This document shows positions 57,358 through 64,000 of a stretch of 64,000 bases of DNA, piece by piece. Source of the stretch: Babylonia areolata (Eukaryota; Mollusca; Gastropoda; Neogastropoda; Buccinidae); the NCBI RefSeq assembly GCF_041734735.1, contig NC_134878.1, forward strand, positions 39,600,482 through 39,664,481. The letters run 5' to 3'. Position 1 is the first letter of the stretch, and each line of letters opens with the position of its first letter. The notes under the pieces were generated by a model, which had not been told where the DNA came from, ran no database searches, and saw nothing but the letters and a program-made list of their open reading frames with translations. Position numbers and translations under genes: made by a program.

Positions 57358-58560
57358 ACAGTTGAGCAGATCTTCAACTGCCACCTCATGATGGAGAAAC
57401 ACCTCGACCATCAGAAGGAACTATTCCACAACTTCATAGACTTCAAAAAGGCTTTTGACCGAGTGTGGCACCAAGGCCTGTGGCTAGTCCTCAGAAGTTT
57501 TAACATCAAGGAAGGACTAGTCCTGATGATCAAGGCCCTCTACGACAATGCCAGCAGCGCCGTTCTCCTTAACAACAACATCGGCGAGTTCTTCCGCACC
57601 ACAGTCGGCGTCCGACAGGGATGCCTACTCTCACCAGTCCTTTTCAACCTGGTCCTGGAGAACATCATGAGAGAGACCCTCCTAGACTTCCACACCACCA
57701 TCTCTGTAGGAGGAAGACCAGTCTGCAACCTACGCTTTGCAGATGACATTGACTTACTGGGAGGGAGCAACCAGGAACTCCAAGATTTGACAGACAGGCT
57801 GACTGATCGCGCAGGCGCTTACGGCATGGAAGTGAGCGCTGAGAAAAGCAAGGTGATGGTCAACAGTAACACCAACGCCCATGCCAACATCACCATGAAT
57901 GGCCAGGAACTTGAAGAGGTGGAAGCCTTCAAGTACTTGGGAGCAACACTTACAAAGGATGGCAGGTCGAACACAGAAGTGAAGATCCGCCTCGCAACAT
58001 CAACATCAGCGATGGCAAAACTGGACAAGATCTGGAGGAGCAGGAGCATTTCCCTTGCCATCAAACACAAACTGTACAGATCCTTAGTGCTCGCCATTCT
58101 CCTGTATGCATGTGAAATCTGGACACTGTCAGCCGAGCTTGAGAAGAGGATCCAAGCATTTGAGATGAAATGCTACCGAAACCTGCTCCGCATCTCATGG
58201 GTTGAACACAAGACCAACGACTATGTCCGGAGCAAAGTTGAAGCCTTTGCCGGACATCAAGAACCCCTCCTGGCCACCATCTAAAGGAGGAAGCTGGCCT
58301 GGTTTGGCCACGTGACCCACCACAACACCCTGTGCAAGACCATCCTGCAGGGCACCATCGAGGGCGGAAGAAAGAGGGGAAGACCAAGGAGAAGCTGGAC
58401 AGATGACGTCAAGACCTGGACTCATCTGAAGATGCCAGAGCTGGTGTCAGTTAGGCCGAGTGCAGACGAGGCTGGAGGAGAGTGACATCCACTGCATCCC
58501 TTGTGTCTCCCCCTCGACTCGGTGGGTCACGTGACAAAAAGGTAAAAGGTAAAACCAAAA
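57358..58560 (+). mobile_element. RTE-like LINE, 5'-truncated
   Basis: Only the RT and 3' end remain. The 298-residue frame 57388-58284 carries 'FIDFKKAFDRVWHQGLW' (motif A), 'VGVRQGCLLSPVLFNLVLEN', 'CNLRFADDIDLLGGSNQEL' (motif C intact), 'YLGATLTKDGRSNTEVKIRL' and 'LYACEIWTLSAELEKRIQAF'. After a stop, 'RRKLAWFGHVTHHNTLCKTI' and 'GGRKRGRPRRSWTDDVKTW' follow. The end is a short (GGTAAAA)n tail at about 58540. RT wording and tail fit the RTE clade. It inserted into the decayed transposon region before it. The 5' truncation removed the endonuclease. Confidence 0.85.
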
Positions 58561-58850
58561 GTCTCACCCAAGGTACTGTTTGGACAATGTGTGCATTGAA
58601 GGGACTTGGTGTTTAACCAAGAGACTATGAAGACTATATGTGCATATGTGGTGTCAAACCAAGATACCTTGAGGACACTTGTGCATTGGTGGTGTTGAAC
58701 CAAGAACGAAGATACCTTGAGCCAGTTGAGGACAATGTGTGCATTAGCTGTAAAAAAACCAAAGAGACTATGAGGACAGTGCATTGGTGGTGTTGAACCA
58801 GGATAGCTTGAGCCAGTTGACAGTGAGTGCATTGGTGGTGTTAACTTGCC
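58561..58850 (+). repeat. Minisatellite ('gtgcattggtggtgttgaaccaag')
   Basis: Four to five imperfect units of about 50-70 bases containing 'gtgcattggtggtgtt', 'aaccaagagactatgaag' and 'accttgagccagttgagg'. It follows the RTE tail directly. Confidence 0.8.
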
Positions 58851-59589
58851 ATTCTATAGTTTTGGACATATTGCCCACATAATGGGTTAACTCCCTCTGA
58901 ATTTTCCCTCAGCCAGGAAGAGAATTAGCATAATAACTGTTGTCTAAACTAGAAGACTGTATTTCACTGATTTCAGTCATGAATAAACATGAACACCACC
59001 CTAATAATTACGATATAATCATAATACACGATGTGTCGCTTAAAGCATTGACCAACTGCCAGTGCCAAATCAGCGGACAAGCACACAAATAGCTGACAAC
59101 ATCAGCCTCATCGGTCAACTTTAGACAGGCATTGTGTAAGATTATATTGCAGACACTGATTGGTTTGAATCACTGATTTGTCTGAGACACATGGCATCAC
59201 AAGCCTGAAAATATTTAAATGTTTCGTCTGCAACGTGGGGTGTGTGGTCAAGTAAGTGGGCTTGGGACAGGAAAAAAAGCAGGTGCCACGAGAGCATAGC
59301 TGGTGCTAGTATAACATTAACGCTGAAATGAATGCCAAAGAGAGGAAGTAGAGGGGGGAGGAAAGGAGGAGGAAGAGGGGGATTAGGGATTTTGATTATA
59401 GCACACATTTTGGAATTGTTCCAATTTGTGTGTAGTCTTGATAGATTTGATTGCTGTTTTAGTTCAGTTACAATATCTAAAATACTAAACTTCACTCTCT
59501 GGGTTTTCTTTGTTGGTAATGGTATGTTTGTTTGTTTTGTGTTCATTAGTTTTTTGTTGTTGAAAATTTCACAATGATATAGCTATGGT
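58851..59589. other. Intron 4 sequence, unassigned
   Basis: AT-rich with a G/A-rich run near 59335-59385; nothing else was recognised. Confidence 0.4.
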
Positions 59590-59593
59590 TTAA

Positions 59594-60175
59594 CCCTTTG
59601 AGCCCTGACCACTGCTTTACCGGTGGTGGGGAGGGGTGGCATAATGCCTGGCCACCGGTTGAGCGGTGCGTAAACACTTGTGTTGTGTTTTGCTATTGGT
59701 TGACTTATATTGAAGAGCCAATCAGAAAAACCGTAATACTCTGACGTCAGCGAATATAGTACCAACATTGCCGCGCCTTTTCACTGTGTTTTGTGCATGT
59801 GCTTTGGATAAAAAAAGATCGATTTCTACCATGAAGCGTGCAGAGTCTCAACCTGACACGCCTCCTTTGATGAACTGATTCTGCATGCTCAGATTCATTT
59901 TCAACATCGCTGTCTGTAGCAAAATCATCTGATTCGAATTCCACCTCACTATCAGAGTAATCATTGTCATACTCTACTTCCGATAAATCATCAAGCATAT
60001 CAGTTACTTGCTGCGTTGTGTACAGTTGTTTTCTCGCACGTTTTGTCCCTGATTTCTGCCCTGACGGGCCAGGTTGAGACCGCACGCTTCAAGTGTTTAC
60101 GCACCGCTCAACCGGTGGCTGGGCATTGTCATTTTTCTCTGCCACCGGTAAAGCGGTGGTCAGGGCTCAAAGGGT
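59594..60175 (-). mobile_element. Short piggyBac-like derivative with long palindromic ends
   Basis: TTAA at 59590-59593 and 60176-60179 (one extra T on the right). The inverted repeats are about 85-90 bases, beginning CCCTTTGAGCCCTGACCACY and ending near 'gagcggtgcgtaaacacttg'. Within each end a smaller inverted pair (taccggtgg / ccaccggt) can fold back. Length is 582 bp. The interior is almost wholly the N-terminal frame on the minus strand. A separate fragment 'cagggctcaaagggTTAA' at 60245-60260 repeats the right end. Confidence 0.85.
59747..60085 (-). CDS. Acidic N-terminal piggyBac transposase fragment
   Basis: 112 residues: 'MRSQPGPSGQKSGTKRARKQ' (basic, NLS-like), 'LYTTQQVTDMLDDLSEVEYD' and 'DYSDSEVEFESDDFATDSDV', then 'ESVHQRRRVRLRLCTLHGRN'. 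The helix 'TTQQVTDMLDDL' followed by an acidic run is the piggyBac N-terminal layout. The ATG is almost adjacent to the right inverted repeat. The last 30 residues come from the joined far end and are probably not transposase. Confidence 0.6.
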   Translation of the reverse strand: MRSQPGPSGQKSGTKRARKQLYTTQQVTDMLDDLSEVEYDNDYSDSEVEFESDDFATDSDVENESEHAESVHQRRRVRLRLCTLHGRNRSFFIQSTCTKHSEKARQCWYYIR

Positions 60176-60179
60176 TTAA

Positions 60180-60262
60180 TACCAATTATTTGCAAATTTT
60201 GGCTCAGGAGCTCAGGCAGAAGGGTTAAAATTGCTCAGGAACTCAGGGCTCAAAGGGTTAAG
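60180..60262. repeat. Repeated piggyBac end fragments
   Basis: Three successive 'ggctcagg/ctcaggc...gggtta' motifs, at 60203-60227, 60233-60247 and 60245-60260. The last is identical to the TIR tip plus TTAA of the element just before it. Confidence 0.6.
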
Positions 60263-60577
60263 TATCAAACATAAAATTACATTAACTGAAATATACTTCA
60301 TTTTTTAACCGGCTCAAAATCATAAAGTATGTTTCACGTGATTTCCAAATGCTTTCAGTAGAAAGCTCAGTCACTTTCCTTCAGAAAATTATAATGTGTA
60401 CATTTATTTGACAAAATATGTAGCATGTATATGTTTTTGTTACTTCATATCCATTTCACTGAAAATTCCCTGGCGGAGGCCCCACAGCAGGAGTGATTTC
60501 CCTGGCAGTGGACGTATTAAATATGCAAAAAAGAAAGAATGCTTTAAAAAAAAAAAAAAAAAAAAAAAATTGTCCAG
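60263..60577. other. Intron 4 end, unassigned
   Basis: AT-rich with a 26-base A-run (60545-60569) immediately upstream of the MCPH1 acceptor. Confidence 0.5.
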
Positions 60578-60667
60578 TTTGCATCCCTGGATCTTTACAG
60601 CCCAGTGATAATTCCCGGCACTCCACCCAGCATGCAGGCCAGACTGAACCAACTGATTCAGGAGAAA
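60578..60667 (+). CDS. MCPH1: MCPH1 exon (LYSPVIIPGTPPSM region)
   Basis: Acceptor 'aattgtccag' just after a 26-base A-run; the primary donor is 'GAGAAA|gtatgt' at 60668, giving 90 bases in phase 0. The peptide 'FASLDLYSPVIIPGTPPSMQ' continues 'ARLNQLIQEK', comparable to human '...LIYTPTIEI...' followed by 'MEKRLQEMKEKR'. A second donor 11 bases downstream (CCAGT|gtaagc at 60679) is closer to consensus and would add VCP and change the phase to 2. Which is used cannot be told from sequence. Confidence 0.7.
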
Positions 60668-60678
60668 GTATGTCCAGT

Positions 60679-62650
60679 GTAAGCTGCAGTGTGTTGAGAT
60701 GATTTGTGTAATGCAGGATTTATGTGTACATTTGAATTCACATGCATGTAATGGATTTATCTGAACGCCGGATATCAGCTACACTTACAGCTGTTGAAAA
60801 TGACCAAAATGTTTTCTGTCAGACAGGCATCTGGTTGGAACAATTTTGTGAAGTCAGACATTGTACATGTAGTTGATGGTTATGACTGAGATGCTTATTA
60901 TTTGCTTTTATGGACTTAAGAGCTCTGCTGAAATCATTTCAAGCCAGTATAATGAGTATTGTAAAATTAGATATATATATATATATATCTCCCGCCTAGT
61001 CAGTAATAAATAGGAAGATGGGAACCACACTCATACACTCAGTCTCACACAATATCAGATGGAGAGAAGAATCAAACTTAGCTCAATGGTCATTTAAATT
61101 GTCCATTAAGGGTTTAAGAAGACACAGAGAGCTTGTCTGGGCGTAGGCTGTAGTGATGGTCTGGAAGGGTGGAGGGTCCAGAACTTGCTCCAAGTTCCCT
61201 CTTTGGTTGTCACCCTGTGTACCCAGCAGCTCAGTCTCCCACATGTGTTGGATATGAAACAACAGCTCAGCAATGAAGGTTAAAGTAAAGCTTTCACACA
61301 CAAAGCCTGTTCACCATTCAACCACCCATATTCATTTGACCAAAGGGATATCAAACAAAATCGTTAACCACTTGGAACCTGAAAAGGAAGATAACAAAAA
61401 AAACAGCTGAGGTTTGGGGGAGTAACCTCCCCATTCTGGAACCGTCATGACTGAAAAGAAAAGGGAGAAGGACACTCATTCTCACGCATGCACAATACAA
61501 CCTCCCCTGGCTGAAAAGGAAGCCAAACAATTCCCCAGAGTGGCTAGGGCTGAAAAGAGGCTCAAAAATAGTGAAAAGAAGCCAGGGAAGCTAGTGAAGA
61601 AGCCAATGCTTGCCCCCAACCTAGATATATGTGTGTGTGTGTGTGTGGTTCATCCGTCGGGATCGACGAGGACCATCTAGTCATCCTGGTGGTGGGTGGG
61701 TTGGGCTCTGTGGGTGCGCAGATGACTGGTCATATAGATATATATACACTGTACATTGAGGAACAACATTTAAAATAGGATACGTTTTTGTTGCCCTGAT
61801 TATATATTACATATCTATACGGAAGCAAAACAGTTTTTAGAGACTATAATGAACTATTGATGTTTACCCACTTGTGCTCCTGGCATAAATCATAGTTTAG
61901 AGGAAAATATTTTTTCAAACACCTTTTCCCCAAAATAGCCATCATCAGAACACAAAGTCAAGGGGCACATCTTAGTGAAACTGAAACACGAAACTATCAC
62001 TTGCCAAGATTGGCATGAAAACTAATTACAAACAAAATGAAAAAAATGGGAAGGGTAGAAAGGAAATGTTTCTGGACATCTGTTGTAGTTTATTTGACAA
62101 ATCCAAAAGAAAATATTTTCATAAACTGACTACATGACTGTCAAGTGGTGGTGGACTCACTTCAACAGCTTGTGATTTACACTGAGACTGAGGATCAGTC
62201 AGTTGCCATAACTTGGCCCCCCTCATGCAAGGAAGGCTTGGACACTGGTCAGCAGGTATGTGAATACAGTGGTGCAATACAATATGTTGTGGTCGAATGG
62301 GAATGAACTTGTTACCAGGGGTTCCAAGGCAGGGAACCTCCTGGTCCCTGTATTAGGATGTGAGTGATCTGTTGCTGTTTGTGGGTGTATGAAGAACATT
62401 CCACCCAGCTTCACTCACGTGTCGAGTATGCCCACTGTCCAGTCAAGACACTTGCTGCACACACATTGTATGTAAATGTACAGCAAAGTTTAGAAGGAAG
62501 GGAAAATAGAAATTTTATGCCTGACAACTAGTTGACTCCTTCTCTATTGCAAGCACTGGGTTTCAGTTATTACCTGCTAGTGGCTTGTCGGATGTGACAG
62601 TATGCAATTTATCGCCCATTTTAACAGTGTTTACTTTATTTCTGTGGCAG
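60679..62650. other. MCPH1 intron 5, mostly unassigned
   Basis: Contains (TA)n at 60969-60989 and (GT)n at 61629-61649, the latter followed by 'catccgtcgggatcgacgag gaccat', a LINE/SINE tail-like sequence. An isolated piggyBac-like end 'TTAACCACTTGGAACCTG' at 61363 has no partner. No gene was seen. Confidence 0.4.
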
Positions 62651-62740
62651 TGACTTCCTGTTCAAGGGAACTAATTCCATAACCATGCTGCCAAAGAAAA
62701 CATTGCTGCCACAGCCAAACGCACCCAAAACATCTAAGTT
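62651..62740 (+). CDS. MCPH1: Possible further MCPH1 exon
   Basis: A good acceptor ('ttactttatttctgtggcag') precedes a frame open only in the phase matching the 60679 donor: DFLFKGTNSITMLPKKTLLP then 'QPNAPKTSK'. Both other phases meet a stop quickly. No good donor is visible near 62740, and the peptide is not clearly alignable to the family, so end and identity are uncertain. Confidence 0.25.
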
Positions 62741-63176
62741 TGTATTTCTATTGCAAAATATTATTTTAGAAATGGATCAGTTTCATCTATGACACCCTAC
62801 ATGAAACCGCATTTCATTGTTTCACAATCATGGTATAGGATCTAGATGATCAGTTGAAAGTTTCAAACTATCTCTGTCTTCATTACATCTTTCAGGCTTT
62901 GACAGATCATAACAATCTTTCCACACAAAAATGATTTTCAGTAATCTCTAATCTTGGAGTCATTTTCTCAGATGATCTGTGCTACATGAATTGATCCAAT
63001 TTATGTTTGCTCTTCAACAAGCAATTTTTTTTTAGATCAATAGTGTCAAACAGTCTCAGCCACATCTGATCCACATTTCACTACAGTATTATTCTGATTC
63101 AGATGTTTTGATCTGTCAAACTTTTTACCTTTTACTATCTTTTCCATGACTGCTCAGATATTTCATGCAGCTTCTG

Positions 63177-63700
63177 TCATTCATTCCTGGTGGAGCATAG
63201 GCCATCGATGACCCCTCGCCATTGCATTCTGTTCTGGGCTGTTCTGGCCATTCCAGTCCAGTTGGTCCCTTGCTGCTTCAGCTCTGCCTCGGTATCTCGC
63301 CTCCAGCTGTTGCAAGGCCGGCCTCTCTTCCTCTTTCCCTGCGGGTTCCAGGTCAGGGCTTGGCGTGTGATGCTGGATGCTGGCTTCCTGAGGGTGTGTC
63401 TGATCCAGCCCCACTTCCTCCGCAGTATCTGCTTGGCCACTGGTTCCTGTCCCACTCGCTCCCAGAGATCTTCGTTTCGGATCTTCTCCTGCCATCGGAT
63501 CTTGTAGATGCGCCTCAGACAGGTGTTGAAGAATGTCTGAATTTTCTGCTGCATTGTCTGTGTTGTCCGCCATGTCTCGCATCTGTAGAGCAGAATTGAC
63601 TTCACATTGGAGTTGAAGATGTGGAGTTTGGTTTTTATACTGATTGCTCCAGATGCCCAGATGTTCTTGAGCAAAAGATCTGTCATAATTATCATTTTTT
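63177..63700 (-). mobile_element. RTE-like LINE 3' end, 5'-truncated
   Basis: Minus-strand frame 63695-63177, 172 residues: 'LLLKNIWASGAISIKTKLHI', 'VKSILLYRCETWRTTQTMQQ', 'CLRRIYKIRWQEKIRNEDLW', 'ILRRKWGWIRHTLRKPAS', 'TWNPQGKRKRGRPCNSWRRD' and the terminal 'GVIDGLCSTRNE'. This is the well-known C-terminus of one RT-LINE group, with the RT catalytic domain missing. The frame is intact over its length, so the insertion may be fairly young. Confidence 0.8.
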
Positions 63701-63776
63701 GTTCAAACAGGAACTTCTTTTGCTAAGCATGGAAGTTTTATTTATTGCAAACGTTTTGGTGCAGATAGTAAAAAAG

Positions 63777-64000
63777 GGAAATTACTCTAATGCTAGGGGA
63801 CTTAATTTGCTTTAAACTGATCTTTCTCATCTTAAACATTACATTTTGAAACGAGAGGCAAGGCCTTCAAGACTCACTTGTGATACACTTTTAAAAAAAT
63901 CCAAGCTTTTTATGTATTGAGTATAATTTCAAAATGTAATGTTTAAGATGAGAAAGATCAGTTTAAAGCAAACTAAGTCCCCAAGCATTAATTACAGAGT
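63777..64000. repeat. Foldback element with about 70-base arms
   Basis: Arms 63777-63849 and 63930-64000 are inverted copies: 'actgatctttctcatcttaa' on the left answers 'ttaagatgagaaagatcagt' on the right, nearly perfect for about 55 bases and imperfect outward. The loop (63850-63929) holds the dispersed 'ggccttcaagactcacttgtg' motif. The right arm reaches the window edge, so the true end is not seen. A MITE or hairpin element is likely. Confidence 0.8.
63853..63887 (+). repeat. Dispersed 'cttcaagactcacttgtgata' motif, copy 3
   Basis: 'gaggcaaggccttcaagact' then 'cacttgtgatacacttt', located in the loop of the terminal foldback. It is the closest match to the copy at 50867-50898. Confidence 0.65.

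Larger units (their letters stand above)
28727..64000 (+). other. MCPH1: MCPH1 (microcephalin) locus, 3' part beyond the window
   Basis: At least four exons in compatible phase encode the start of microcephalin, a nuclear/centrosomal BRCT protein acting in chromosome condensation control, the DNA-damage response and mitotic entry in animals. Introns: 1, 28740-29291 (phase 1); 2, 29497-32151 (phase 2); 3, 32243-52865 (phase 0, about 20.6 kb); 4, 53046-60577 (phase 0). The large middle exon and the C-terminal tandem BRCT domains of the family are not in the window, so they should lie to the right. No other host gene is evident inside the introns. Confidence 0.85.

Noticed and set aside
58561-58850. 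CRISPR-like array
   Set aside because: Irregular unit lengths and diverged repeats without constant spacers in a eukaryotic intron; it is a minisatellite.

Overview
The window is eukaryotic, intron-rich and repeat-dominated. It most probably comes from a marine gastropod, with caenogastropod the best guess. That inference rests on the repeats: a tRNA-headed SINE with the 'ctggtgggtaaaggg ... tatggctgcctacatggcgggg' body, and the 'gataaaccgaggtcccgtgtgcagc' and 'tttgtccgaacgcagtgacg' repeats, all familiar to me from gastropod genomes. No database was searched.

The one host gene I recognise is microcephalin (MCPH1) on the plus strand. Exon 29292-29496 encodes the N-terminal BRCT domain. Exons at 32152-32242, 52866-53045 and 60578-60667 (or 60678) continue in compatible splice phases and match the order of vertebrate MCPH1. 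A candidate first exon lies at 28727-28739 and a weak sixth at 62651. The gene runs off the right edge. Its third intron is about 20.6 kb and consists largely of nested mobile elements.

1-10.2 kb is a three-level nest: an APE-endonuclease LINE (copy A) is split by an RNase H-bearing I/Nimb-like LINE (337-7393), which is itself split by a piggyBac-like element (3477-4554). 10.2-28.7 kb holds LINE fragments (L1/Tx1-like, CR1-like and a second RT type), pogo/Tigger-like ends, four or more SINE or SINE-like units including a 5S rRNA-headed one, a piggyBac-like MITE and many microsatellites. 28.7-64 kb is the MCPH1 locus. Intron 3 contains an L1/Tx1-like LINE split by a piggyBac element, then a second L1/Tx1-like LINE split by a broken LTR-retrotransposon fossil whose 5' LTR holds a nearly full-length LINE (copy B). 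Next come a MITE and another piggyBac derivative. Introns 4 and 5 carry a BED-finger transposon remnant with an RTE-like LINE in it, a short piggyBac derivative with long palindromic ends, and further LINE and SINE pieces. A foldback element occupies the last 220 bases.

The most unusual signal is the piggyBac set. Several unrelated TTAA-flanked elements have lost the catalytic and C-terminal parts of the transposase, yet each keeps an acidic N-terminal reading frame beside one end. Insertion points are resolved to the base where TTAA or other target duplications restore the interrupted LINE frame.
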